The notes: a model not told the origin generated them from the sequence alone. DNA of 64,000 nucleotides from Candidatus Jettenia sp. AMX2 (GCA_030583665.1 CP129469.1:1302001-1366000); one strand, 5' to 3'. Shown: positions 27,801 to 37,534, numbered from the stretch's first letter. A program made the numbers and translations.

Positions 27801-28373
27801 ATGTCAGTAAAAGGCACAAAGACGGAAAAGAATATTTTGACGGCATTCTGTGGAGAATCGCAGGCACGGAACCGATACACCTACTTTTCCAAACAGGCAA
27901 AAAATGAAGGCTACGAGCAGATTGCTGCAATTTTTGCCGAGACGGCCGATCAGGAAAAAGAGCATGCAAAGCGGTTGTTTAAGTTCCTTGAAGGCGGTGA
28001 GGTTGAGATTTCTGCGGCATTTCCCGCCGGTGTGATTGGCACGACAGAGCAGAATCTTGAAGAGGCTGCTAACGGCGAAAATTATGAAACTACCGAAATG
28101 TATCCGGGTTTTGCTAAAATTGCAGAAAGTGAAGGATTGAAAGATGTTGCGGTTGTCTTTCGCAGTATTGCCGTTGCCGAGGCCCGTCACCGGGACCGCT
28201 ACATTGCATTACGTAAGAATATTCAGTCCGGCAGTGTTTTTGTACGCGAGAAACCTGTCCGCTGGGTCTGCCGTAACTGTGGTTATGTGCATGAAAGCAA
28301 GGAGGCCCTCAAGAATTGCCCTGCCTGTGCCCATCCGCAGGCTCATTTTGAAATTGATGCGGTTAATTATTAA
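27801..28373 (+). CDS. rbr: Rubrerythrin
   Basis: 190 residues from ATG 27801, chosen for AAAAGGAGAG just upstream; the in-frame ATG at 27753 lies in the perR stop and lacks a site. The diiron four-helix part has LTAFCGESQARNRYTYF, ETADQEKEHAKRLF, AESEGLKDVA and AEARHRDRY with the expected ExxH ligands. The C-terminal rubredoxin domain has WVCRNCGYVH and NCPACAHPQ. It reduces H2O2 in anaerobes. It is cotranscribed with perR. Confidence 0.96.
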   Translation: MSVKGTKTEKNILTAFCGESQARNRYTYFSKQAKNEGYEQIAAIFAETADQEKEHAKRLFKFLEGGEVEISAAFPAGVIGTTEQNLEEAANGENYETTEMYPGFAKIAESEGLKDVAVVFRSIAVAEARHRDRYIALRKNIQSGSVFVREKPVRWVCRNCGYVHESKEALKNCPACAHPQAHFEIDAVNY

Positions 28374-28499
28374 TCAAGAACCATAATTGTATGCTATCTT
28401 TCAAATGTCCTGGTTTCTGTACTCTGGGAAGGAAAGACAGAGCCAGGAAAGATAGTTATTTCATACAGCTTTAATAAAATTATAGAGTACAGAGGAATT

Positions 28500-28535
28500 C
28501 ACCTCTGTAGGGTGGGCACCGCCCACCAAAAATTG
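28500..28535. repeat. Extragenic palindrome GTAGGGTGGGCACCGCCCACC type
   Basis: GTGGGCACCGCCCAC forms a short hairpin. Related copies are at 39838-39860 (inverted), 43768-43790, 45398-45420 and, diverged, at 11221-11241 at the end of the CRISPR array. Confidence 0.6.
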
Positions 28536-28627
28536 ATGTAAGGTGTGAACACTAACTACAAAAAAATAAAATAGATGAAAGCATAACTCTAAAACTATTC
28601 ACTAAGATCAAAATATCGGGAAAGATT

Positions 28628-29149
28628 ATGATAAACAAGAAGATGGAAAAGGCTTTGAATGGGCAAATTAACGTGGAAACCTACTCGGCTTATTTGTACT
28701 GGTCGATGTCAGCAGCGTTTGAATATATGAATTTGCCGGGATTTGCCAATTGGATGCGGATTCAGGCACAGGAAGAGATGACGCATGCCGTGAAATTCTT
28801 CCGCCACATTGTGGAGCGGGGTGGCAGGATAATGCTTACCGCTGTTGAAGGCCCTCCGGTTGAGTGGAAGGGTGTAGAGGATGTATTTCTGGATGTGCAA
28901 AAACATGAGGAGAAAGTAACCGGCCTGATTAATGACCTGATGGATATGGCCCTTGCGGAAAAAGATCATGCGGCTGCAATGTTTTTGCAGTGGTTTGTAA
29001 CCGAGCAGGTTGAAGAAGAAGCCATGGTGCACGAGATCCTTGGTAAACTGAAAGTTGCCGGAACGGCATCGGCATCGTTGTATCTGCTTGACAAGGAAAT
29101 GGCGCAGCGTGTGTTCGTGCCGCCGGCTGCCCAGAACGTTCAGGGGTAG
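28628..29149 (+). CDS. ftnA: Ferritin (non-heme, bacterial FtnA type)
   Basis: 173 residues. NVETYSAYLYWSMSAAFEY carries the first ferroxidase Glu, WMRIQAQEEMTHAVKFFRHI the second Glu and the ExxH, and FLQWFVTEQVEEEAMV the fourth-helix ligands. It oxidises Fe(II) and stores iron in a 24-mer shell. It follows perR-rbr after 254 bp and likely belongs to the same stress response, though with its own promoter. Confidence 0.95.
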   Translation: MINKKMEKALNGQINVETYSAYLYWSMSAAFEYMNLPGFANWMRIQAQEEMTHAVKFFRHIVERGGRIMLTAVEGPPVEWKGVEDVFLDVQKHEEKVTGLINDLMDMALAEKDHAAAMFLQWFVTEQVEEEAMVHEILGKLKVAGTASASLYLLDKEMAQRVFVPPAAQNVQG

Positions 29150-29248
29150 GGTCTGTACTCCCGGGGAAGACGATATTCTTACCAGTTAAATATCGGTATT
29201 TCTTCGTTGTGCAGATTTTTATCGTGAAGCAAACCATGCTTTTGCGGC

Positions 29249-30798
29249 TTATTGCCAGGTGACATTTGCTTCCTTCTTGCCCGGCGATGGTATGATGTGA
29301 ATTTGAGAAGAAGGCGGAAGATACCCTGGCATCAGGGTTTCAGGTATGGATATCCGGTATTTTGTCCGGGTAACGGCAACATAAAGAAGATTTATTTCTT
29401 CGTGTAATTTCGACTGGCTTCGTTCTTCCGCTTTCAGATCACTCTTTAATTTCTCTTCCGTGATAAAGTCGTTCACAATGTGAACGTTGTCATATTCCAT
29501 TCCCTTACAACGATGTACGGTAGAGAAAATCATTTCAGCCTTTTCTTTTTCGTTATTTTCAACGTGTTTATCTTTAATTGCTTTTATGAGATATGGAATT
29601 TCATTGCCGTATTTTTCAACGATTTCAACCATCATCTTAAGCTGAATATCTTCGGTTTTTTTAATATATTCTTCCAGCTCCTGAGGGTCCTTCATTTCCC
29701 TGATAAGTTTGTCTTTTATCAACATTCGTTTCCCGTTGAAAAGATTTAATACATCATAGAGTGAAGTGCCTTCGTCTGCATAGATATATGAGTTTATATT
29801 ACCTTCAAAGTAGATGTGTTTTGACTTCTTTTTTTTGTTATATATTCGATGGCTTTTAGCAACAGTCCAAGATTTGTTCTTCCGAGAATGGCTTTCACCT
29901 TGTCTTCTTTCGATATCCCTTTTCCTGTTATTGAAAATGATGTATGATCGGTAAAATGTTTTTTCCATGCCAGAATTCCCTTTGCGAGATTTGCAATGTC
30001 CTGACTGAATCGAAAACTTATGGAAAGCCGGTAGGTACTAAAATCAGCCTTTTCCAGCGAGTTTACCGCAAACCTCCATCCGTAAATTTGCTGATGGCTG
30101 TCGCCGACAATTACTTTCGTGGCATTTTGTTTAAGAAATATATCAAGCATTGCCGGTGAGGCATCCTGTCCTTCGTCAAACAGGATGTAGTCAAAGTTCA
30201 GCTTTGGATCAGACAATTGATATTTCTTCAGATAAAAATCATGGATAATTTCAATCTCGCCCTTATCCATCTTACCCAAGAGAAGGCGGGTACCTGCTAC
30301 AAGAGAATCGTAGCAGGTTGTTACAAATTCCTTTGCATTGCTGTCGGTAACAACATCAAGATAGTTTAAGTCGCGAACCTTTTGTTTATCACTGTTGCAG
30401 AAATAGGTAATGAACTTGTTGATATGATTGGCAATGATATACTTTGCATGTTTTTCTCCTTTCCCCTGTAATCCGAGTAATTCAACAATTTCATGTGTCT
30501 TGTAAGGTTGTGACCGGACTTTGTAATTATTTTGATATACGATGTGTTTGTATGCAAGGGAATGAGCTGTTTCAACCTGTACATTACGAAGACCTTTTTC
30601 TGTAAACTTTTTAATAGCTTCTATTTTTACGGATTTGTTAAATGCAAGATAAAGAATTCTACTGTTTTTTGGCCGGGCACTGGCATACTCGATAATCGTT
30701 GTGGTTTTTCCAGACCCTGCAACGGCGTTTATTTTGATGTTGCCTGTTGATCTGATAATGTCATGTTGCTGCTGGGTTAGTTGCTTTTTTTGTGTCAT
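29249..30798 (-). pseudogene. UvrD/Rep-type (FBH1-like) superfamily 1 helicase, frameshifted in an A8 tract
   Basis: The N-terminal part (30798 to about 29830) has Walker A AVAGSGKTTTIIEY, ILFDEGQDASPAML (motif II), VGDSHQQIYGWR (motif III) and SFRFSQDIANLA (motif IV). The rest is in another frame from about 29840 to 29249: KHIYFEGNINSYIYADEG, VHRCKGMEYDNVHIV (motif V), and NLLYVAVTRTKYRI (motif VI). The switch lies in a run of eight T (29829-29836), coding A8. Joined it makes one complete helicase of about 515 residues. A sequencing or assembly error, a recent inactivating indel, or slippage could each explain it. Confidence 0.85.
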
Positions 30799-30837
30799 TG
30801 CCTGATTCAGAGAATGGACGGGAAAACAGAATGATGC

Positions 30838-31746
30838 CTAAGATTTGTTTTCCACGATATCCTGCAGGGCCTGGTATATGCCGGGGAATTGAAAGACGAA
30901 GCCACTTTCCATCAGCTTTTTGGGAATAACCCTCTGTCCTTCCAGAATGACCGAACCGAATTCTCCCAGAACCATCTTTACCATAAACCCTGGGGCAGGC
31001 ATAACAGAAGGCCTGTGAAGCACTTTCGCAAGCGCTTTTGCCATATCCTTATTCCTTACCGGGTTTGGAGAACAAACATTAACCGGGCATGAAATCTCCG
31101 GATGCTTCAAAAGGAATAGAAAGGCTTCAGAAAGGTCTTTGCTATGAATCCAGGAGAACCACTGTTTTCCACTTCCTATTGGTCCTCCGAGGTATTTTTT
31201 AAAAAGAGGGATCATCTGGCTGAGGGCGCCGCCTTTTTCACCCAAAACAATACCAAAACGGGTGATGATCACCCTAGCCCCCTTGTCTTTGGCTTTTAAA
31301 GCCTCTTCTTCCCACTCTGACGTGACCCGGGCTAAAAAGTCATTTCCCGGAGGTGAATCCTCTGTCAGTTCTTCGTCCCCGCAAAAACCATAATAGCCAA
31401 CTGCAGATGCGCTGATGAGTGTAAAGGATTTCCCGGAAGGTATCCCTTCTACAACATTTCTGGTTGTATTGACCCGGCTCTCTCGGATTGTTTTTTTATA
31501 GTCGTCTGTCCATTTGTTAAAAATGGAAGCGCCTGCGAGATTGATCACAGCATCATGTTTTTCAATCTCATCCTGCCACGGACCTCTCCTGGCAGGGTCG
31601 CCTTCCAGGTAGGAAATTTCAGATGAAAACTCCTTGGTTCCTTTCAGTGAACGGGTCAAAATGGTCACTTCATGTCCCTCTTGTAATAACCTGGGGGTTA
31701 ATTGTGTACCCACAAAACCTGTACCGCCTGTAATCAGGATTTTCAT
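30838..31746 (-). CDS. TIGR01777-family SDR oxidoreductase (epimerase-like)
   Basis: 302 residues. The NAD(P)-binding start is ILITGGTGFVGTQLTPRLL. LTRSLKGTKEFSSEI, DAVINLAGASIFNKWTDDYK, SRVNTTRN and SASAVGYYGFCGDEELTE follow, then WEEEALKAKDKGARVIITRF and PVNVCSPNPVRNKDMAKAL. The C-terminal DUF1731 part is QRVIPKKLMESGFVFQFP. This is the YfcH/TIGR01777 family; the substrate is unknown. It is 44 bp from the PNPOx-like gene on the same strand, possibly cotranscribed. Confidence 0.92.
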   Translation of the reverse strand: MKILITGGTGFVGTQLTPRLLQEGHEVTILTRSLKGTKEFSSEISYLEGDPARRGPWQDEIEKHDAVINLAGASIFNKWTDDYKKTIRESRVNTTRNVVEGIPSGKSFTLISASAVGYYGFCGDEELTEDSPPGNDFLARVTSEWEEEALKAKDKGARVIITRFGIVLGEKGGALSQMIPLFKKYLGGPIGSGKQWFSWIHSKDLSEAFLFLLKHPEISCPVNVCSPNPVRNKDMAKALAKVLHRPSVMPAPGFMVKMVLGEFGSVILEGQRVIPKKLMESGFVFQFPGIYQALQDIVENKS

Positions 31747-31790
31747 TCATTCACCTGCCTTTCTTTTATTAACAAACAAAAAGCTCCGAT

Positions 31791-32198
31791 TTATTCCGTT
31801 TTGCTTTTCTTGTTTTCTCCGGTGAGGGGTAATACCTTATTAATACGGAAATAAACGAGGTATTTGATTGCATCCTTATTCGCCTTGTATGCCGGACAAC
31901 TATTTTTCCTCCGGATTTTATCAATAAGTTCCTTATCCTTTTCTTCCTTGATTTTTGTCAGGTACAGCCTCTTGCCGATATATTTTTCCTTCGCTTCCAT
32001 AAAAAGATACGCTGCAGAAGGGTTCGACTTTAGATTCTTGTGCATTGATCGGTCTGCCATGATAAAAGCAACGGTTTTTTCATTAATAAAATGAGGCCTT
32101 GCATAAACGGCCATACCGACTTTACCCTTGGAATCCGATGTTGCAATGATTCCTCTCCCCTTTGTCTTTTCAAAATATTCGCTCAGTTTCACTTCCAT
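31791..32198 (-). CDS. Pyridoxamine 5'-phosphate oxidase-like flavin-binding protein
   Basis: 135 residues from ATG 32198, preferred because AAAGGAGGAG lies directly upstream on the minus strand; a longer frame starts at 32240. The sequence has GRGIIATSDSKGKVGMAVYARPHF, TVAFIMADRSMHKNLKSNPSAAYLF and YIGKRLYL. This split-barrel pattern belongs to PNPOx-like or heme/flavin-binding proteins. The specific function is unknown. Confidence 0.8.
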   Translation of the reverse strand: MEVKLSEYFEKTKGRGIIATSDSKGKVGMAVYARPHFINEKTVAFIMADRSMHKNLKSNPSAAYLFMEAKEKYIGKRLYLTKIKEEKDKELIDKIRRKNSCPAYKANKDAIKYLVYFRINKVLPLTGENKKSKTE

Positions 32199-32633
32199 TT
32201 CTCCTCCTTTTCTTTGTAAAGGTATCCGTAATTGTTTCATCTTTTGAAAACATCGGGTCAGATTGTTATGTCAGGAGCAAAGCATTTACCAGATAGCATG
32301 GTAAAGTTTGCTATATACAGGGAAATGCCTTGTTTTAACGAAATACAGAAAAAGTTGAATTTGCCCGATCTTTTGAAAAAAACTGAATTACAAGAATTAT
32401 ATCTGTATCATAATACCAGACATGTTTTACCTATCACAAGGAAAAAACTTTGCTATTCAAAAATCACCAAAAAAAACGGCAATAAGATAGTTTCAAGAAG
32501 ATGTATTCCAAAAAAAATAAAACAGGCTTAACATCTGCCATATAGGTGTAACGATATAAAAATTAGTATCATCATTGGATGATAGTCCCTGACTGTTTGT
32601 TTAACTTGTATTAATGAAAGGAGAACGTTTTAA
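32199..32633. other. Intergenic region upstream of the TonB receptor remnant
   Basis: An open frame at 32232-32531 is Lys-rich, lacks a ribosome site and matches no family I know, so I do not call it a gene. A palindrome at 32567-32584 is the only clear signal. Confidence 0.5.
32567..32584 (+). promoter_or_regulatory. Candidate operator palindrome upstream of the metal-uptake genes
   Basis: TATCATC-ATTG-GATGATA is a perfect 7-4-7 inverted repeat, 50 bp before the TonB receptor start. Its position before a metal-type receptor and DUF4198 gene suggests a metal regulator site. The regulator is not identified. Confidence 0.45.
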
Positions 32634-34106
32634 TGAAACTGCGGTTGTTTTTATTCTGTACACTTATTTTTGTTTGTTATTATGAAGCAGATGCCAAAAC
32701 AGTAGTCTTGCCGGAAATTGTAGTAGAAGGAAGACCCTGTTGCAGAAGATAAAGGCAGAATATCAATAGAGAGCGATGCATTGCCTTCCTCTGTACATAT
32801 TATAACAAAGGATGACATTCAAAATATGCCGGTGCGGCATTATCTTGATTTATTCAGAAAAACACCTGCTATCATTACGAGCCATTATGGTCAGGGTGAC
32901 ATTGCTGATGGTTTTGGCATGAGGGGCTATGAAAGCGGGCACGGAAGCCAGATAGCGGTATATGTTGATGGTGTGCCGGTAAATGTTCCACACCACAGCC
33001 ATTCACACGGTTTTGCCGATATCGGGTGGCTTGCACCGGAAATGATAGAACGGGTAGAGGTTATCAAAGGGCCGTTTTCTGCCTTATACGGAAACTTTGC
33101 CCTCGGTGGTGTTGTAAATATTATTACAAAGAAATCTGATACATCACATGCCATAAAAGGGGAGGCGGGTAATTACGGTTCCTACAGGGGCTCTCTGAAG
33201 ATTTCAAATGCCGAATGGAAACCAATGCCGTTTCTCTTTCATGAGGGTTATGAAAGAGACGGGTATCGTGACAATTCTGATTATAAGCGGTATAATTTTT
33301 TTAATAAATTGACTGTACCATTATGGTACGGTCAACTAACTGCAAGGCTTCATGGTGTGAAAAGAGAGTGGGGCGCTCCCGGTTATCTCAATGTCAGTGA
33401 TGTAAAAAGCGGCATACAAAAGAGGACCGATGCAATTAACAAAACAGACGGAGGAGACAGCGAATATTTCAACCTTGTGTTAAATTATTCATTAACAGAG
33501 GGGGAAGCCGGTTTCCACTCAACACTCTATGTTGCATCTGAAGATCATAACCGTTTTGCCACCTTTCCCCCATCTTCTCAAAGGCTGGAACATAACGAAA
33601 GACGATATGTTGGCTGGAATTTTCTCTATAACTATATTCCGGTAGATACCGTATCTGTTGTAGCCGGTATGGATGGCAGATATGACAACGGTAATCTGCG
33701 GCGGCATGATACCAGAGACAGAATAATTACTGCTACGACGCAGGATTGGCACATAAAGGAATTGAGTGTGGGATTGTTTTCCCAGGGGCAGTATGCACCG
33801 GCTGATTTTGCCAAGATAGTCGGAGGCATACGGTATGATCACTTTTTTTACGATGTTGAAAACAAAATCAGACCAGACAACTCAGGAACCGGCGATACTT
33901 CTATTGTGAGTCCAAAGATTGGCTTTGTTTTAACCCCGCCTGAGAATATTCATCTGTTTGCAAACAAGGGACTCGGCTTCCGGTCACCCGGCGTTGCTGA
34001 AATGTCTCCCCAAGACAGAGACTTCAGGAATTTTCGTTTAAAACCTGCACGGGTGGATACAGGGGATGTTGGTTTTGATACACGTTTTAAGGAGAATGAG
34101 ACGTGA
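32634..34106 (+). pseudogene. TonB-dependent outer-membrane receptor, frameshifted and 3'-truncated
   Basis: ATG 32634 follows AAAGGAG and encodes a signal peptide (LFLFCTLIFVCYYEADAKT) and EIVVEGRP, then a stop near 32750. The plug continues one frame over: IESDALPSSVHIITKDDI, GMRGYESGHGSQIAVYVDGV, ERVEVIKGPFSALYGNFALG and GVVNIITKK. Barrel strands follow to RVDTGDVGFDTRFKE. The frame ends at 34106 where the remaining part of the barrel should begin, giving roughly 490 residues instead of 650 or more. It carries two independent lesions. The neighbouring DUF4198 gene suggests the receptor once imported nickel, cobalt or a similar chelate. Confidence 0.85.
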
Positions 34107-34810
34107 AAAAGAAAATAATGCTGTTTTGTATTTTTATGCTTGCCCTGCCACTTAAGGTATCGGCACATGATGTCTGGATGGAAAAAAAAGACGGATATCT
34201 TGTTGTTGAGTATGGCCATCCCGGAGAGACCGGATCATACGATGTTTCGAAAGTTAAAGAGGTTGAGGTATACGGGACCGATGGTAAAGTTATACAATCG
34301 GTGATCAAAAAAGATGGGTATCCGGTGATCATACAACCCAAAGGCAAAGCCGCCCTTGTCAGTCTGTTTTTCGACAACGGTTTCTGGATAAAGACAGGGG
34401 ATGGATGGGAAAATAAGTCAAAAAAAGAACTACCAGGCACTGACGAATCATTTTCGTTTTATTCTTTAAAATACAGCAAGACATTGCTGGAATGGTGCAA
34501 CAAGTTTTCAAAGCCTTTGGGAACAGATGATCTGGAACTGGTGCCATTGAAAAATCCGCTTACCGCAAAGGCCGGTGATATACTTCCTCTCAAAATATTT
34601 CTTTACGGTAAACCGGCAGAAGGGGTATTAATAAACACAGGTGGTTACCATAAGGACGATGTAAGGACGGATAAAAATGGCTTTGCAGAGATACAAATTG
34701 AAGAAACAGGGTTTCAGATCATTACTGCAAGTGTAAAGATACCCCTTGAGGATAATACAGATGCCGACATCTTATCATTATCAGCAAATATTACTTTTGA
34801 GGTACCGTAA
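34103..34810 (+). CDS. DUF4198-family periplasmic protein (metal-uptake associated)
   Basis: 235 residues from GTG 34103, preceded by TAAGGAG at 34088-34094. The signal peptide is IMLFCIFMLALPLKVSAHDVW; 'AHDVW.' right after cleavage is typical of DUF4198/NikK-like proteins. VPLKNPLTAKAGDILPLKIF and GVLINTGGYHKDDVRTDKNG with AEIQIEETGFQIITAS form the C-terminal beta domain. Such proteins accompany TonB or ECF nickel/cobalt transport genes. The four-base overlap with the truncated receptor indicates the deletion stopped just short of this gene. Confidence 0.85.
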   Translation: MKKKIMLFCIFMLALPLKVSAHDVWMEKKDGYLVVEYGHPGETGSYDVSKVKEVEVYGTDGKVIQSVIKKDGYPVIIQPKGKAALVSLFFDNGFWIKTGDGWENKSKKELPGTDESFSFYSLKYSKTLLEWCNKFSKPLGTDDLELVPLKNPLTAKAGDILPLKIFLYGKPAEGVLINTGGYHKDDVRTDKNGFAEIQIEETGFQIITASVKIPLEDNTDADILSLSANITFEVP

Positions 34811-34896
34811 TGTTCCTGATAATTGTGAGAAATGGTACCGTTCCTCCGTACAGTAAGGGTGAAATGATTGTTCTGTCTTTGAGGTCTTTGTGAAAA

Positions 34897-35697
34897 CTAT
34901 GAATTCTCTCTTAGCATATCTATCAACTGTTTTGCATTAATAACCGACTTTCCGGCGTGGCAGTTATTGAACATTACAATGGTTTTGCTGACAGACCTTG
35001 CGATATTCTCTATATCCGGCAGAAAGGATTGCAATTCCTCTTTTGAATAAAGATAGTCATACCTTTCTGCTGCAGATGCCTGAAACCAGCGGGGATTTCT
35101 GCCGTGAAATCTGAAGTATCCAAGGTCTGTTGTCACCATTGGATTATATGGCATAAGGTTTTTGTATTTTGGTTCATCTACTGCACAGTATCCGATGTGG
35201 TTGTCTTTAAGAAAGGCGATGCTTTTTTGATTATGCCAGTTACCATTTCTGAATTCTACCACGAGCGGGAGATTTTTTAGTCTTTCTTGAAAAGTCCTGA
35301 TATAGTTGTAGTTTTCCTCTGTTGTGTGGAAGCTATAAGGAAACTGTGCCAGGACGGCAAGCAGTCTGCCCTCTTTTTGCAGCGGCCCGATAGAATAGAG
35401 GAAACGTTCAAAAGCTTCTTTGTTATCAATAAATTTCCCGGTATTATTTTCCCGTATTTCATGGGTTAACGATTTATGTGCCTTGACTGTGAAATCAAAA
35501 TCGGAGGATGTCTTTTTTATCATTCCTGCAAATGACTTTGGAGAAGGGATCGTATAATAGGTGGCATTTATTTCGGTTATTTTGAAGCCGAGGTGTTTCT
35601 CGTAATAGGAAAGCATGTCTCCTTTTTTGATACCGGGAGGGTAGACAGTACCAATCCAATCCTGGAACGAAAAACCCGATGTGCCTATTTTGATCAT
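34897..35697 (-). CDS. DUF72-family protein (YecE-like TIM barrel)
   Basis: 266 residues from ATG 35697, giving the family-typical start MIKIGTSGFSFQDWIGTVYP; an in-frame ATG at 35733 would add 12 unconserved residues. YPPGIKKGDMLSYYEKH, EINATYYTIPSPKSFAGM, FDFTVKAHKSLTHE, VVEFRNGNWH, YFRFHGRNPRWF and VMFNNCHAGKSVINAKQL are DUF72 hallmarks. The fold resembles a nuclease-like TIM barrel. The biological role is unknown. Confidence 0.92.
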   Translation of the reverse strand: MIKIGTSGFSFQDWIGTVYPPGIKKGDMLSYYEKHLGFKITEINATYYTIPSPKSFAGMIKKTSSDFDFTVKAHKSLTHEIRENNTGKFIDNKEAFERFLYSIGPLQKEGRLLAVLAQFPYSFHTTEENYNYIRTFQERLKNLPLVVEFRNGNWHNQKSIAFLKDNHIGYCAVDEPKYKNLMPYNPMVTTDLGYFRFHGRNPRWFQASAAERYDYLYSKEELQSFLPDIENIARSVSKTIVMFNNCHAGKSVINAKQLIDMLRENS

Positions 35698-36130
35698 GAT
35701 ATTAATAAGAAGTTTATAGTCTTCACGGTGCAAAAGATAGTGCCGTTAATTAACCTTTAACAAAGGGAGATTTTATACCTGCTATTGCCCGTAAAACCGC
35801 TTAAATTAAATAAAAATTCCTAACCTGGGCGAGCCGAAAGTAAAAATATGGCAAGGCTTTAGCCTTGCCATATTTTTACTTTCGGCTCAAAAATACTTTT
35901 CATGCTAAAAGTATCAAAATAATTTTGGGGAGACACTATATGTTTAAATTAGGCCTTACGGCGATTAAAAAACACATTTTCCCTCCCTTGACGGGAGGGA
36001 TTAAGGGAGGGTGATCACAGATTGTTCCTTTCACACCCACCTAACCTCCCTGCCTGTGCTGTGCGACAGCACGCAGACAGGCCCCATCGAGGGGGAGGAA
36101 CTAACAGTTTGAAATTCCTTAACATTAATA
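35698..36130. other. Intergenic region holding an inverted dispersed repeat
   Basis: Noncoding. A near-perfect inverted repeat at about 35831-35886 (GCCGAAAGTAAAAATATGGC facing its complement) forms a long hairpin, and the dispersed element at 35965-36125 follows. Confidence 0.7.
35965..36125 (-). repeat. Dispersed extragenic repeat, inverted copy of 14041-14240
   Basis: Reverse complement of the 14-kb copy: AACACATTTTCCCTCCC, GGAGGGTGATCACAGATTGT, then CTAACCTCCCTGCCTGTGCT and GGGGGAGGAACTAACAGTTT. It lies 22 kb from, and inverted to, the other copy. It lacks the internal duplication seen there. Confidence 0.85.
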
Positions 36131-36946
36131 TTAAAATAGTTCCCCCAATTTCCGCGATTTCAGGGTAGCAGCTTCAACAGCGCCAATAAGTGCTGCCCTG
36201 AGTCCTCCTTCTTCCAGTTTGCTTATTCCTTCAATCGTTGTGCCGCCGGGCGAGGCGACATCATCCTTTATTTTTGCCGGATGTGACCCCATTTCCAACA
36301 CCATTTTTGCCGTTCCGAAAACCGTTTGTGCTGCAAGTACCGTAGCAACATCCCTGGAAAGCCCCATCTTTACACCGCCGTCAGATAGCGCCTCGATGAC
36401 CATACAGATGTATGCAGGGCCACTTCCGCTGAGTCCTGTGACGGCATCGAGGTACTTTTCATCCAGACGGAATACCTTACCTACCGCATGAAACAGACTG
36501 GTTACTAACTGTGCATCCGCATCGGTGGCATGACTACCGGACGAGAAGGCTGTGGCAGAGGCGCTTACCAGGCATGGAGTGTTTGGCATTACCCGGATTA
36601 CCCTTGAGCCAGCCTGCAGCCTGGATTCAATAAAACGGATTGGTATGCCCGCTGCAATGGATATAACAAGATGCCGGTGAGTAATGGCATTTTTTACATC
36701 GTTCAGTACTTCATGCATTATTTGCGGTTTGACCGCCAATATAAGGATATCGGCAAATGAAGCGACATCTTTATTATTTTGAGTCGTGGTTACTCCGATG
36801 TTACTCCTGAGGAGGTTAAGCCGCCCTGCATCCACATCGCTCATCATAATATTTTTAACTTCACTGAGTCTGGCATTCATAATACCCTTACAAAGGGCTT
36901 CTCCCATCTTTCCTCCGCCAATAAATCCAATTTTTTCTTTGAGCAT
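36131..36946 (-). CDS. proC: Pyrroline-5-carboxylate reductase
   Basis: 271 residues. The NAD(P)-binding start is IGFIGGGKMGEALCKGIM. ILAVKPQIMHEVL, ISIAAGIPIRFIE and VIRVMPNTPCLVSASATAF follow, then the signature DAVTGLSGSGPAYICMVIEAL and SPGGTTIEGISKLEEGGLR. It performs the last step of proline synthesis. The length is normal and the gene stands alone. Confidence 0.96.
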   Translation of the reverse strand: MLKEKIGFIGGGKMGEALCKGIMNARLSEVKNIMMSDVDAGRLNLLRSNIGVTTTQNNKDVASFADILILAVKPQIMHEVLNDVKNAITHRHLVISIAAGIPIRFIESRLQAGSRVIRVMPNTPCLVSASATAFSSGSHATDADAQLVTSLFHAVGKVFRLDEKYLDAVTGLSGSGPAYICMVIEALSDGGVKMGLSRDVATVLAAQTVFGTAKMVLEMGSHPAKIKDDVASPGGTTIEGISKLEEGGLRAALIGAVEAATLKSRKLGELF

Positions 36947-37078
36947 ACTTACTCTGTCCTTTCACAGAAACGTATGAAACTGTCTGCCGTGTCGTTACCT
37001 TAAAAACAGGAGAATAGGGAAATTTTCCATCATGACAAACGAGGCGTTTCTTCTGCCATGTAATTTCCGCACGAATCC

Positions 37079-37534
37079 TTATCCTCCCTTTTCCGTATCC
37101 ATGATTACCTGTACCTGGTCTAAAAATTCGGTGATGGTATTTGGGTCAAGCACTTCTATGAATATTTCCATCCTTCCTGATGTTGAATAAATCACCCCGC
37201 CGGTCCTTCTGGTAAACAGCCAGGCAAGGATCATTACAATGCCCGGAGCCGTGAAAAATAACGCCTCGTTTCCAATCCTTGAAAACCAGACAAGGTCAAT
37301 TCCAGCGCCGAACAGACAAGCAATAATACCTGCAATAAAAAGCCATAATTTTTGGGTTGTAACCAGTCCCAATGAATCAATTCTGTTGAGTGGAATAAAT
37401 TTAACCTCAGTTTTTTCTGTCCCGAGAAGTTCCTGATAAACCCGTTTATTTGTAAGGGTAACTACCGTGTTTTTTACCCTTAATTCAGTAATAGGTATTT
37501 CACCCTCAAGTTGTTTTACCGATAATGGCGGCAT
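37079..37534 (-). CDS. Membrane protein with PH-like segments, function unknown
   Basis: 151 residues. An N-terminal beta-rich part (ITELRVKNTVVTLTNKRVYQ) resembles bacterial PH-like domains, where 'TNKRVY' is common. Two membrane helices follow (KLWLFIAGIIACLFGAGIDL and ALFFTAPGIVMILAWLF), then a C-terminal cytoplasmic strand-helix unit. It lies 132 bp upstream, by direction of transcription, of proC on the same strand. Confidence 0.65.
   Translation of the reverse strand: MPPLSVKQLEGEIPITELRVKNTVVTLTNKRVYQELLGTEKTEVKFIPLNRIDSLGLVTTQKLWLFIAGIIACLFGAGIDLVWFSRIGNEALFFTAPGIVMILAWLFTRRTGGVIYSTSGRMEIFIEVLDPNTITEFLDQVQVIMDTEKGG

Noticed and set aside
29820-29845. Programmed frameshifting of the helicase at the A8 tract
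   Set aside because: Slippery runs of this kind also cause sequencing indels, and no stimulatory hairpin or upstream Shine-Dalgarno-like element stood out. Plain indel or error is the simpler reading.
32232-32531. Lys-rich 99-residue plus-strand frame
   Set aside because: No ribosome site or family match; it lies in an AT-rich intergenic stretch. A degraded gene cannot be excluded.
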